8,832 nt of DNA, taken from an uncultured Clostridia bacterium (lineage in GTDB: Bacteria; Bacillota; Clostridia; TANB77; CAG-508). Below the pieces are notes generated by a model. It saw nothing but the letters and a program-made list of their open reading frames with translations, made no database searches and was not told the DNA's origin. The stretch is taken from NCBI GenBank assembly GCA_934178555.1, contig CAKPQL010000026.1, positions 1 to 8,832 of the forward strand, in the 5' to 3' direction. The position numbers were made by a program, and so were the translations under genes. Positions 1-6,982 of the stretch are shown piece after piece; position 1 is the first letter of the stretch, and each line of letters starts with the position of its first letter.

Positions 1-94
1 AACAATATCATTTTTGTGCTCTCTTTTCAATATTTTATTTTCAATATACTCGTGACATATCTATTTTAAACCTATAAGCCTACAACAGCAAATT

Positions 95-1408
95 TTAATC
101 CTTCTCATTCTTTTCTTTTTTATCATTATTTTTGCAAGCCTTCACCCACATAATTCTTTTATCTTCATAGTTTTCTATCTTATAAGTAACTGCATCTGTT
201 TCTATTACAGTATCACTTTCTTCTGGTAATTTTCCTAACAACTCTAACAAATAACCTGATAATGTATCATAATCTCCATCTGGTATATCTACATTTAATA
301 TTTTCTTTAATTCATGTAAAGATACCCCCCCACTTATTAAATAAGTATTTTCATCTATTTTCTGATAATCATCTTTCTCATCATCATATTCATCAAATAT
401 ATTTCCTACTAATTCTTCTAATATATCTTCCATTGTTATTAATCCTGCTGTTCCACCATATTCATCTATTACTATTGCCATATGTTTTTTATTCATTTGT
501 AAATCTTTAAATATTTCATTTATAGGTTTAGATTCTGGTACAAAATAAGCTTCTCTTACTAAGGATTTTATTTTTACTTGTTTTTTCGTTGCAAAAGCTT
601 TTAATAAATCTTTAACATATAGCACACCTATTATATTATCTATTGTTTCTTCATATACAGGAATTCTACTATATTTATATTCATCTAACTCATTCAATTC
701 TTCTACTATATCTGATGTTACATCTATTGCAAATATATCTGTTCTATGTGTCATTATTTCAGAAGCAACTGTATCATTGAATTCAAACACATTATTTATC
801 ATTTCTCTTTCTTCTTCCTCAATTGTTCCCTTCTCTTCACCTTCATCTACCATCATTTTTATTTCTTCTTCTGTCACTATGTCCTCTTCATTTTCAGATA
901 CTCCAAAAATTTTTGAAATAAAATTTGTTGATACTGTTAAAAGCTTAACAAATGGTGCTGTTAATATTGATATTGTCTTTATTATTCCAATTGTATTGTA
1001 TGCTATTTTCTCATAATATTTCATTGCTAACCTTTTGGGAACAAGCTCTCCAAACACTAAAGTAAAAAATGATAATATTACAGTTATTAGGACTATTGAT
1101 ATTGAATGCCAAGTTTGTATTTTTAATGCAGGTATCAAATTATTTAGGGCTGGTGCCAATATATCTGCAAATGTATTTGAAGCAAAAGCACTAGATAAAA
1201 ATCCTGCTAAAGTAATTCCTATTTGTATTGTTGCTAAAAATTTACTAGGTGCCTTTATCATTTTTAAAATTTGCTTTGCCTTTTTATTTCCTTCCTTAGC
1301 TTGTTTTTCTACTTTTGCGTCATTTAATGTTATAAATGCTATTTCTGTTGCAGCGAAATATGCATTTAACGCTATAAGTAATATTAATACTAATATTTGC
1401 AATATCAT
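95..1408 (-). CDS. CNNM/CorC-HlyC family transporter with DUF21, two CBS domains and a CorC_HlyC domain
   Basis: Integral membrane protein of 437 aa, the usual length for the family. Residues 1-170 are hydrophobic with the DUF21/CNNM pattern: an N-terminal helix ending in NAYFAATEIAF, a Thr/Gly-rich helix near 60-75, and a helix ending in FGELVPKRLA (119-128). An acidic linker (170-205) leads to two CBS domains, about 213-275 (DVTSDI, YSRIPVYEE, GVLYVKDLL) and 280-338 (IVIDEYGGTAGLITMEDILEE). The CorC_HlyC transporter-associated domain is about 348-425. Family members act in divalent cation (Mg2+, sometimes Co2+) efflux or tolerance; older 'hemolysin' labels are misleading. ATG is preceded by AGGAG about 9 nt upstream. 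It lies 28 bp after the DHHW gene and is probably cotranscribed as the last gene of that operon. Oddity: two adjacent GGG glycine codons make a G7 run at 325-331. The family call is secure; the transported ion is inferred. Confidence 0.93.
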   Translation of the reverse strand: MILQILVLILLIALNAYFAATEIAFITLNDAKVEKQAKEGNKKAKQILKMIKAPSKFLATIQIGITLAGFLSSAFASNTFADILAPALNNLIPALKIQTWHSISIVLITVILSFFTLVFGELVPKRLAMKYYEKIAYNTIGIIKTISILTAPFVKLLTVSTNFISKIFGVSENEEDIVTEEEIKMMVDEGEEKGTIEEEEREMINNVFEFNDTVASEIMTHRTDIFAIDVTSDIVEELNELDEYKYSRIPVYEETIDNIIGVLYVKDLLKAFATKKQVKIKSLVREAYFVPESKPINEIFKDLQMNKKHMAIVIDEYGGTAGLITMEDILEELVGNIFDEYDDEKDDYQKIDENTYLISGGVSLHELKKILNVDIPDGDYDTLSGYLLELLGKLPEESDTVIETDAVTYKIENYEDKRIMWVKACKNNDKKEKNEKD

Positions 1409-1436
1409 TTAATTTTCTCTCCTATTCTTTTACTCT

Positions 1437-1904
1437 TTATTTAACGCTTCGTATTCCTACATCATCTACTAAATTTGAAACATTATATAAAAATAAACAT
1501 TCTGTTATGTTATTTTCCTTAACATATTGTGAAATAGATTTTCTATAATATCTTGGATCTATAAAATGTATTTCTTCATAATTTTGACAAAAAAATTGTG
1601 CCATTATATGTGCATATGAATCTTTTACAATCAATAATCTTTTATCATTTTTTACTTTGGTTTTTACTACTACTTTTGAATTATTACCATTTAAAAAATA
1701 TGAATATTTATCTTTTACATTTAAGTATTCTTCATTAAATATACTTTGAGATGAATTATTATCATATTGGACAAATTCTAAATCAGTATTTATATCATTT
1801 TTGTATACTACAATTCTGTCTTTTTCCTGATTTAATAATTGTGCTTTTGAATCAAATGTTCCTAAAAACTTATCAGATACAATTTCTTGCTTAAATTCAT
1901 CCAA
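1437..1904 (-). CDS. C-terminal fragment of the split DHHW protein
   Basis: This is the downstream piece. The first ATG available gives 155 aa (MDEFKQEIVS), but homologous reading continues upstream of that ATG to the frameshift near 1960, so the ATG is internal to the ancestral protein. It contains LLIVKDSYAHIMAQF, with the presumed nucleophilic Ser in DSYA, and EEIHFIDPRYY, both typical of the C-terminal half of DHHW/AlgX-like proteins. I see no convincing Shine-Dalgarno before 1904. It has no signal sequence, so if made separately it would stay in the cytoplasm. Probably not a functional gene on its own. Confidence 0.6.
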   Translation of the reverse strand: MDEFKQEIVSDKFLGTFDSKAQLLNQEKDRIVVYKNDINTDLEFVQYDNNSSQSIFNEEYLNVKDKYSYFLNGNNSKVVVKTKVKNDKRLLIVKDSYAHIMAQFFCQNYEEIHFIDPRYYRKSISQYVKENNITECLFLYNVSNLVDDVGIRSVK

Positions 1905-1929
1905 TTTTACTGGTTCTATCCCTATTTCT

Positions 1930-2544
1930 TCACAATACTTTTTGTATACTAAATATGCTCCGGTCGCTTGTCATATGATGATCTGTTTTAAAGAAAAGAT
2001 ATTTTTCATTATTCTCTTTTAAAGTATTTGTAACATCTATTGTTTTGGTATATTGCATACATTTATACATATTATTTATTATTTCTTCCTGATTTTCTAC
2101 ATATACATTCCTAGGTAATTTTTCTTGATTTATATATATAGAATTAGGTACAAGTATAAAATAAACTGGAATATTAACATTTCTATTAAAATTCTCTATC
2201 CTTTCGATTGCAATATCTAAATTTTTTTCATTATTATTAAATTTTTCAAATAAATATCCATCTTTTCCAATATATACATCATTTATTTCTGTTTTTTGTA
2301 ATATTTTTTCTAAGCTAGAGTTAATTTTCAACCATTCATCCCTAAATATAAAATGATCATTAATATACGTATCTAGTTCATTGGAATATTCTCCATTCAC
2401 TAATTTTTCTATAGAAATTTCTGGAACTTTAGCAAGCATCCTGTTTTCTTGCTCAGAAAATGTTTTATTTGATTTAACCAAATTTAATATTATTAAAAAT
2501 CCCCATATTATTATAAATACAATAAAAAAAATTTTATTTTTCAT
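1930..2544 (-). CDS. N-terminal fragment of the split DHHW protein
   Basis: This is the translated upstream piece, 204 aa, starting at ATG with GGAGA about 9 nt before it, inside the MBOAT-DHHW gap. Residues about 4-24 form a signal anchor (hydrophobic FFIVFIIIWGFLIILNLV), so the rest should face outside. It runs to the Asp-His region (KTDHHM, about residues 186-191), after which about 13 out-of-frame residues lead to TGA at 1930-1932. It therefore carries the Asp-His part of the presumed active site but not the downstream Ser. Alone it is unlikely to be active; see the whole-gene entry. Confidence 0.75.
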   Translation of the reverse strand: MKNKIFFIVFIIIWGFLIILNLVKSNKTFSEQENRMLAKVPEISIEKLVNGEYSNELDTYINDHFIFRDEWLKINSSLEKILQKTEINDVYIGKDGYLFEKFNNNEKNLDIAIERIENFNRNVNIPVYFILVPNSIYINQEKLPRNVYVENQEEIINNMYKCMQYTKTIDVTNTLKENNEKYLFFKTDHHMTSDRSIFSIQKVL

Positions 2545-2561
2545 CTAAATTTTCTCCATTT

Positions 2562-3953
2562 TTAAAATCTAAAATATAGAAATGGGTTATATGTGTCACT
2601 AACTAAACTTGCTGTCGATAATAAAAATATTCCCACATATACTACAGTTACTAATATAGTTTTTATATTCTCATTTTTAATTTTTATTTTATTAAATATT
2701 GGAATCGAACATATGATTCCAATTAATATTATAACAAAATAATTTTTAAAATAATAAACCGATTCTGAATTTATAAAAGGCAAATCTCCAATTGAGAACA
2801 TAGTTTTTATATAATTTATTACTTGTGTTAAATCTGTAAATGCAAATATCGCCCAACTTATCAATATCAATATAATTGAATATATATGCCCAAATATTTT
2901 AGGAATTTTATTTAGTAATTTTAATAAAACAATCTTTTCTAGTATTAATATAACACCAAAATACACTCCCCACAAAATAAAATTCCATGAAGCTCCATGC
3001 CAAGCACCTGTTAAAAACCATACTATTAAAATATTTCTTATTTGTTTTGGTAATCCTTTTCTATTCCCACCTAACGGAATATATATATAATCTCTAAACC
3101 AACTACCTAAAGTTATATGCCACCTTCTCCAGAATTCTGTAATACTTTTTGATATATATGGATAATCAAAGTTCTCATCGAATTTCATACCGAAAATTTG
3201 TGCTAATCCTATTGCCATATCTGAATATCCGCTAAAATCGAAGTATATTTGTAAAGCAAATGCAATTATACCTGTCCATGCTAGCAAAGTGGTCATTTGT
3301 GTATATTGTCCCGCTTCAATCAAAGCCCATAATTTTCCAACATTATTTGCTATCAAAACTTTTTTTCCTAGTCCTATTATAAATCTTCGCATACCTTCAG
3401 AAAAATTATCCATACCTATATTTTTTACTTCTAATTCTTCATCTACAGTTTCGTATCTAACTATTGGCCCTGCTATAATCTGAGGGAATAATGTAGTATA
3501 TGCTAAATAATTGTAAAAACTTTTTTCGCATTTTACAGTTCCCCTATAAACATCAATTATATATGATAAAGACTGAAATGTATTAAATGACACTCCTATT
3601 GGAAGTGGAATATTTAATAAAGGAATTTTTAAACCTGTAGCTAAATTTATATTTTCTATTATAAAATCAGAATATTTAAAGAAAAATAAAATTAATAAAT
3701 TTATTCCTACATCTATAAATAAATAAATTTTTTTCTTTTTATTGTCAAAGTTTTTATCTATTCCCTTACCACACACGAAATCCATTATTGCTAATATTAG
3801 CATAATAAATATGTACCTAATTTCACCCCAAGCAAAAAATATAAGACTAGCTAATATCATTACTCCATTTTTTAATTTACTTGGTACTATAAAATAAACT
3901 AATAGCATTATTGGCAAAAAAATATATAAAAAAACAATACTACTAAATACCAT
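2562..3953 (-). CDS. MBOAT family O-acyltransferase (AlgI/DltB-like)
   Basis: Polytopic membrane protein of 463 aa, a normal length for AlgI-type MBOATs. I start it at the ATG at 3953 rather than the in-frame ATG 36 bp upstream. The N-terminus then reads MVFSSIVFLYIFLPIMLL, the canonical AlgI beginning, and AGAGGT lies about 5 nt before it; the upstream ATG lies inside a hairpin. Family landmarks: PIGVSFNTFQSLSYIIDVYRG (about 118-138), FPQIIAGPIVRY (156-167), DFSGYSDMAIGLAQIFG (239-255), EFWRRWHITLGSWFRDYIYI (273-292), and GAWHGASWNFILWG (316-329). The His in WHGASW (about 319) matches the conserved MBOAT catalytic His. It likely moves acyl (usually acetyl) groups across the membrane for an extracellular SGNH-type partner, here the adjacent DHHW protein. 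The polymer modified is unknown. Confidence 0.94.
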   Translation of the reverse strand: MVFSSIVFLYIFLPIMLLVYFIVPSKLKNGVMILASLIFFAWGEIRYIFIMLILAIMDFVCGKGIDKNFDNKKKKIYLFIDVGINLLILFFFKYSDFIIENINLATGLKIPLLNIPLPIGVSFNTFQSLSYIIDVYRGTVKCEKSFYNYLAYTTLFPQIIAGPIVRYETVDEELEVKNIGMDNFSEGMRRFIIGLGKKVLIANNVGKLWALIEAGQYTQMTTLLAWTGIIAFALQIYFDFSGYSDMAIGLAQIFGMKFDENFDYPYISKSITEFWRRWHITLGSWFRDYIYIPLGGNRKGLPKQIRNILIVWFLTGAWHGASWNFILWGVYFGVILILEKIVLLKLLNKIPKIFGHIYSIILILISWAIFAFTDLTQVINYIKTMFSIGDLPFINSESVYYFKNYFVIILIGIICSIPIFNKIKIKNENIKTILVTVVYVGIFLLSTASLVSDTYNPFLYFRF

Positions 3954-3981
3954 ATCTACCTCTAAAATATCATAACATAAA

Positions 3982-4010
3982 TTTTGCACGCAAATATGCG
4001 TGCAAAAATT
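3982..4010 (-). terminator. Perfect 11-bp hairpin between the DUF4358 and MBOAT genes
   Basis: TTTTGCACGCA (3982-3992) and its exact complement TGCGTGCAAAA (3997-4007) flank a 4-nt AATA loop, 18 bp after the DUF4358 stop codon. On the minus strand it is followed only by a broken T-rich run (TTTATGTTATG), so termination would be partial. It could be an attenuator or an mRNA-stabilising or processing hairpin that sets different levels for DUF4358 and MBOAT. The structure is certain; the role is inferred. Confidence 0.5.
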
Positions 4011-4027
4011 TGTATTTTTTCTTTCTA

Positions 4028-4525
4028 TTATTTCACTAAATCTTTTAGTGTATTAGCATTTTCAGCAATTATCAAATATACATAATTTCCTACTGTACCA
4101 ATTTTTCTATTTTTAACTAACTCATATTGATCTGGTAAGTATCTTTCCCATAACTTTTCATAGCTCTCTCCATAAGTATTAAGTTCTGATTTTACTTCAT
4201 CTACTTTTCCGTCTTTTGCTTTTATAATCATATACATACTAGCATGTACATTCATTAACGGGATTTTTCCTACAACTTTCTCTACATTATCTGTATTAAT
4301 TTGGAAGTAGCTACTTAAAGCTTCCATTGTAATGTTTTCTGTTGCCATCTCATTAAACTCTCCATCTGATGATATTTTTTCACTTACTTCCTCCATATTA
4401 ATTTCCTTTGTTTCTTGTGCCACCTCATTATTGTTCTTTCTACCGTTAACAGCAAATACTATTCCAACTATTAATGCAATTACTATTACTACTATTCCAA
4501 GTATTAAAGGCCACTTTTTACTCAT
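4028..4525 (-). CDS. DUF4358 domain protein, membrane anchored
   Basis: Protein of 165 aa. I start it at the ATG at 4525 because AAGGAGG lies 8 nt upstream and the product then opens with MSKKWP and one hydrophobic helix (about 6-26). An in-frame ATG 81 bp upstream would put a polar, Cys-containing stretch before that helix. After the anchor comes an acidic linker (about 34-60). The DUF4358 domain follows: FQINTDNVEKVVGKIPLMNVHA, IIKAKDGKVDEVKSEL, and the very typical YLPDQYELVKNRKIGTVGNYVYLIIAE near the C-terminus. Its biochemical role is unknown. The membrane anchor with an outside domain, and its place just ahead of MBOAT and DHHW, suggest an accessory part of an envelope O-acylation machine. 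From memory, the family often sits beside such genes in Clostridia. There is no lipobox Cys. Confidence 0.87.
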   Translation of the reverse strand: MSKKWPLILGIVVIVIALIVGIVFAVNGRKNNNEVAQETKEINMEEVSEKISSDGEFNEMATENITMEALSSYFQINTDNVEKVVGKIPLMNVHASMYMIIKAKDGKVDEVKSELNTYGESYEKLWERYLPDQYELVKNRKIGTVGNYVYLIIAENANTLKDLVK

Positions 4526-4637
4526 ACTTTTTTCCTCCTTATTATTTATCCTTAACTTAATTACGCATCTAACCATTATACTTTTATATACTCCATAAAG
4601 TTTCATTTTCCTCTAAAATTATTTAGTATATTTTAAA

Positions 4638-4668
4638 ATTATATATCTTATTTATATATTTTATCCAA
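4638..4668 (-). promoter_or_regulatory. Possible promoter of the DUF4358-MBOAT-DHHW-CNNM operon
   Basis: On the minus strand TTGGAT (4668-4663) and a perfect TATAAT (4643-4638) are separated by 19 bp, longer than ideal, about 110 bp before the DUF4358 start. The area is so AT-rich that -10-like hexamers are common by chance, so this is only the best candidate. Confidence 0.3.
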
Positions 4669-4691
4669 AACTTCGAATTTCTATTAATTAT

Positions 4692-5015
4692 TTATGTATC
4701 TATTATTTTTTCAAATTTATCATATTTATCACATTCTATTTTATTTCCTAAAAAATTTGCTAAATTTCCTATTTTTATTAATTCTTCCTTTTGTAACTTC
4801 GTTAGTGTTTTTATATGATATTCTAATGTTAAAGCAAGTGCTCTAGTTTCTGTAATCCATGCAAATTCCAGTTTCTTTGCCTTATGATTTAAAGTATATT
4901 TTGCACATTTTTTCTTATCTTGCTCAAAATGTTCTCGTAACCTTTTTTCTAAATTTGCCGCCATTCCAGTATAAATCGAATTATCCTCACATCTTAACAT
5001 ATATACATAATACAT
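4692..5015 (-). CDS. GIY-YIG nuclease-fold protein (UPF0213/YhbQ-like)
   Basis: Small single-domain protein of 107 aa, close to the 80-100 aa usual for bacterial stand-alone GIY-YIG proteins. The two signature strands are YVYMLRC (residues 3-9, in place of GIY) and SIYTG (13-17, in place of YIG). They are followed by the conserved helix with NLEKRLREH (21-29), whose Arg is expected in the active site, and by a Glu in ALTLEYHIK (about 65) at the metal-binding position. The fold is that of a metal-dependent DNA endonuclease. The cellular role of this stand-alone group is poorly known, with DNA repair or stress proposed for relatives. The last 25 residues are polar and charged and not typical of the domain. 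ATG is preceded by AAAGGAG about 10 nt upstream. It appears monocistronic, with its own promoter. Confidence 0.9.
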   Translation of the reverse strand: MYYVYMLRCEDNSIYTGMAANLEKRLREHFEQDKKKCAKYTLNHKAKKLEFAWITETRALALTLEYHIKTLTKLQKEELIKIGNLANFLGNKIECDKYDKFEKIIDT

Positions 5016-5057
5016 TAAAATTTTTCTCCTTTATTTAATTCTCTATTTATATTTCAA

Positions 5058-5086
5058 AGTATATCATATTATTCAAAATTGTACAA
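5058..5086 (-). promoter_or_regulatory. Promoter of the GIY-YIG gene
   Basis: Minus strand: extended -10 TGATATACT, with hexamer TATACT at 5063-5058, lies 17 bp downstream of a weak -35 TTGTAC (5086-5081). The TGn extension would compensate for the poor -35 box. It lies about 43 bp before the ATG, in the gap after the acyl-CoA synthetase gene, so the GIY-YIG gene need not depend on readthrough. Confidence 0.5.
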
Positions 5087-5111
5087 AGTAAAGATTTGCA
5101 ATATATCTTAT

Positions 5112-6836
5112 TTATATGTTTATATTTAGTTTTTTTAATTCTTCATTTCTTTTTATTTTATTAGTTGTAGTTTTTATTAACGGTTCTTTTGTTAAAACCA
5201 TATTTTTTATGTATTTATATTGTGGCAATGTTTTATTTACTTCTTTAATTTTAGTCCATAATATCTTATAAAGTTCCTCTTCTCCTATATCCCCATATTT
5301 TTCTTTTACAATATTTTCATTATATACAACTTCTACAGATAATTTTAAATCATTTTTGTCTTCTTTATTTGGGATTCCATATACAAAACATTCTTCTATT
5401 TCTTCTATTTTATTAACTACTATTTCCAGTTCCTCTGGGAAAACTTTTTTTCCATTTTTTAAAACTATCATATCTTTTTTTCTGCCTGTAATAAATATAA
5501 AGCCTTCTTCATCAATATATGCTAAATCACCAGTATAAAACCAACCATCCTTTAAAACTTCTTTTGTTCTTTCTTCATCCTCATAATATCCAAGCATTAC
5601 ATTAGGGCCTTTTACCCTAATCTCTCCTATTCCAGACTCATCTTTATTTACTATCTCAAGTTCTATATGTTTCATTGGTTTTCCTATTGATCCAGGTTTT
5701 ACATATATATCATCTTCCGCAGCTATAACAGGAGAAGTTTCTGTTAATCCATATCCTTGAACAATATGCATTCCAAATTCAGAAAATTTTTTTACACTTT
5801 CTTTATCTAATGGAGCCCCACCAGATATAATAAATCTCATTTTTCCTCCAAGTCCATTTATTATGTCTTTAAATATTTTTCTTCTAACATCAATGTGCAA
5901 TCTTAATAGAAAATTACTAATCATTATCCCTAATTTTACTTTTTTTTCTTTACCTTGCTTTTTTATCTCTTTTTCAATATTTTCATATATTTTTTCTATT
6001 AATAATGGCACTCCTATGAAAACAGATACACCATATTCATTTAAGTTTTTCTTAACATATTTTAATCCATCTGGAAATACTGTTTTTGCTCCGCAAGCAA
6101 GCATAACCAACATTCCAGTAGAACCAAATACATGGTGATATGGTAAAAATGCAATATTTACATCATTAGGATAAAAAGTTTCTACCAACTGCATATCATA
6201 TATATTGGTTGCTATTCCTCTTTGTGAAAGCATCACAGCCTTTGATTTTGAAGTTGTTCCTGATGTAAATAATAATATACCCATTTTATCTGAATCAATT
6301 TCTGCATTTATATAATCTTTATTTCCTTCAGAAATTAGTTTTTTTCCTTCCTTAATTAAGCTATTTACATCTTTATACCCTTCTAATTTGCTCATTGAAA
6401 TATAATATTTAATATTTGTATTTGCATTTTCTCTAATTTTTTCTATATTTTCTCTTTGCTTTTCATCAAAAATTATAGCTTCTACCTTACTTCTTATTAA
6501 TGAATTTTCTAATTCTTCTAGTTGTAACCCTTTATCCAAAGGAACTGAAACTATACCACCTAATAAATTTGCTAAATGTGATACTGCCCATTCATATCTA
6601 TTTTTCCCTATTATTGCAATTTTAGTATTTTTTAAACCCAAGTTATACATAGCAGTTCCAAAACAATTAATTTCATCTAACAATTCTTCATATGAAGTTT
6701 CTTTATATTTAATTTTACCATTTGCATTTATTTTAGTAGTAAAAGCAATGTTTTTAGAATATTTCTCAACTGAATTATATATTATCTCCTTTATATTATT
6801 AAACAAATTAACATCTCTCGTTTTATAACTTTTCAT
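5112..6836 (-). CDS. AMP-forming acyl-CoA synthetase (long-chain fatty acid-CoA ligase type)
   Basis: Adenylate-forming enzyme of 574 aa that activates a carboxylic acid with ATP and joins it to CoA. Start chosen at the ATG at 6836: AAGGGAG lies about 6 nt upstream and the protein begins MKSYKTRDVNLF. The in-frame ATG 90 bp upstream would overlap the promoter. Landmarks: AMP-binding loop LLFTSGTTSKSKAVMLS (188-204, TSK-SK replacing the usual TGxPK), LPYHHVFGS (231-239), ISGGAPLD (337-344), YGLTETSP (362-369), YTGDLAYIDEEGFIFITGRKKD (434-455, with ATP-binding Asp 437 and hinge Arg 452), and the C-terminal TTTNKIKR with presumed catalytic Lys 560. The size and lack of a membrane segment fit a cytosolic or peripheral long-chain ligase. 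The exact acid is not deducible. It is divergent from the DUF1836 gene and shares a palindromic promoter region with it. Confidence 0.93.
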   Translation of the reverse strand: MKSYKTRDVNLFNNIKEIIYNSVEKYSKNIAFTTKINANGKIKYKETSYEELLDEINCFGTAMYNLGLKNTKIAIIGKNRYEWAVSHLANLLGGIVSVPLDKGLQLEELENSLIRSKVEAIIFDEKQRENIEKIRENANTNIKYYISMSKLEGYKDVNSLIKEGKKLISEGNKDYINAEIDSDKMGILLFTSGTTSKSKAVMLSQRGIATNIYDMQLVETFYPNDVNIAFLPYHHVFGSTGMLVMLACGAKTVFPDGLKYVKKNLNEYGVSVFIGVPLLIEKIYENIEKEIKKQGKEKKVKLGIMISNFLLRLHIDVRRKIFKDIINGLGGKMRFIISGGAPLDKESVKKFSEFGMHIVQGYGLTETSPVIAAEDDIYVKPGSIGKPMKHIELEIVNKDESGIGEIRVKGPNVMLGYYEDEERTKEVLKDGWFYTGDLAYIDEEGFIFITGRKKDMIVLKNGKKVFPEELEIVVNKIEEIEECFVYGIPNKEDKNDLKLSVEVVYNENIVKEKYGDIGEEELYKILWTKIKEVNKTLPQYKYIKNMVLTKEPLIKTTTNKIKRNEELKKLNINI

Positions 6837-6884
6837 ATATATCTCCCTTTTTAATTTTAGTTTGTAAACCAGATTTTTACATCC

Positions 6885-6897
6885 AGTATTGAATACT
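6885..6897. promoter_or_regulatory. Palindromic operator candidate AGTATT-G-AATACT
   Basis: This is a perfect 6-bp inverted repeat around one central base, lying just downstream of the minus-strand -10 region, where a repressor would block the acyl-CoA synthetase promoter. A further AATACT half-site lies at 6914-6919, 22 bp (about two helical turns) away on the same strand. The binding protein is unknown; the adjacent DUF1836 protein is a natural candidate. Confidence 0.4.
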
Positions 6898-6926
6898 AGA
6901 TTATCATATATATAATACTTTGTCAA
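6898..6926 (-). promoter_or_regulatory. Promoter of the acyl-CoA synthetase gene
   Basis: A consensus -35 TTGACA (6926-6921, minus strand) is followed by either GATAAT (6905-6900, spacing 15) or TGA-TAATCT (hexamer 6903-6898, spacing 17, with a TGn extension). The start codon is about 60 bp downstream. The -35 box is half of the GTCAA-TTAT-TTGAC palindrome shared with the opposite promoter. Confidence 0.6.
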
Positions 6927-6930
6927 TTAT

Positions 6931-6959
6931 TTGACTAACCCGTCAGCTCGTGATATTAT
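6931..6959 (+). promoter_or_regulatory. Promoter of the DUF1836 gene
   Basis: TTGACT (6931-6936) and TATTAT (6954-6959) are separated by exactly 17 bp, and TGA precedes the -10 hexamer as an extended -10. The start codon is only 24 bp after the -10 box, so the leader is very short and just holds the ribosome binding site AAGGAG (6969-6974). Confidence 0.75.
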
Positions 6960-6982
6960 AATTAGTGTAAGGAGTGAAGAAT

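Larger units (their letters stand above)
1437..2544 (-). pseudogene. DHHW family (AlgX/AlgJ-like SGNH) protein, split by a +1 frameshift
   Basis: Two consecutive reading frames together encode one DHHW-family protein. Upstream part: an N-terminal membrane anchor, then family landmarks SEQENRMLA, YINDHFIFRDEW, GKDGYLFEKF, ILVPNSI and KTDHH. Downstream part: AYLVYKKYCEEIGI, then LLIVKDSYAH, whose Ser fits the catalytic Ser of the SGNH fold. Reading codon by codon, the frame changes at GAC-C-GGA near 1960-1963. Deleting one base there gives the expected DGAYLVYKKYC and a continuous protein of 368 aa, a normal length. The signature DHHW reads DHHM (codon at 1972-1974), so two differences sit within about 14 nt. 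Such proteins work outside the membrane with MBOAT acyltransferases to O-acetylate polymers. The gene follows MBOAT by 17 bp with GGAGA about 9 nt before ATG. It is either a true pseudogene or a local sequencing/assembly error. Confidence 0.85.

Noticed and set aside
24..47. Two copies of TTTTCAATAT 14 bp apart
   Set aside because: A short AT-rich direct repeat, expected by chance here. Nothing else is seen in 1-94, which holds no gene and no clear terminator.
262..1412. Plus-strand open frames opposite the CNNM gene
   Set aside because: Low-complexity His/Leu/Ser/Ile-rich translations antisense to a clear family member; they are by-products of AT-rich codon use.
1930..1970. Programmed +1 frameshift in the DHHW gene
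   Set aside because: CGG is likely a rare codon here, but the P-site GAC cannot re-pair well after a +1 slip, there is no stimulatory structure, and the adjacent W-to-M change suggests damage or error instead.
3954..3989. Longer MBOAT start at 3989
   Set aside because: The start lies in a hairpin without a Shine-Dalgarno, while the ATG at 3953 has AGAGGT and gives the canonical MVFSS N-terminus.
4526..4606. Longer DUF4358 start at 4606
   Set aside because: It has a weak AGAGGA before it, but the ATG at 4525 has a full AAGGAGG at good spacing and places the membrane anchor at the N-terminus. A short leader peptide cannot be excluded.
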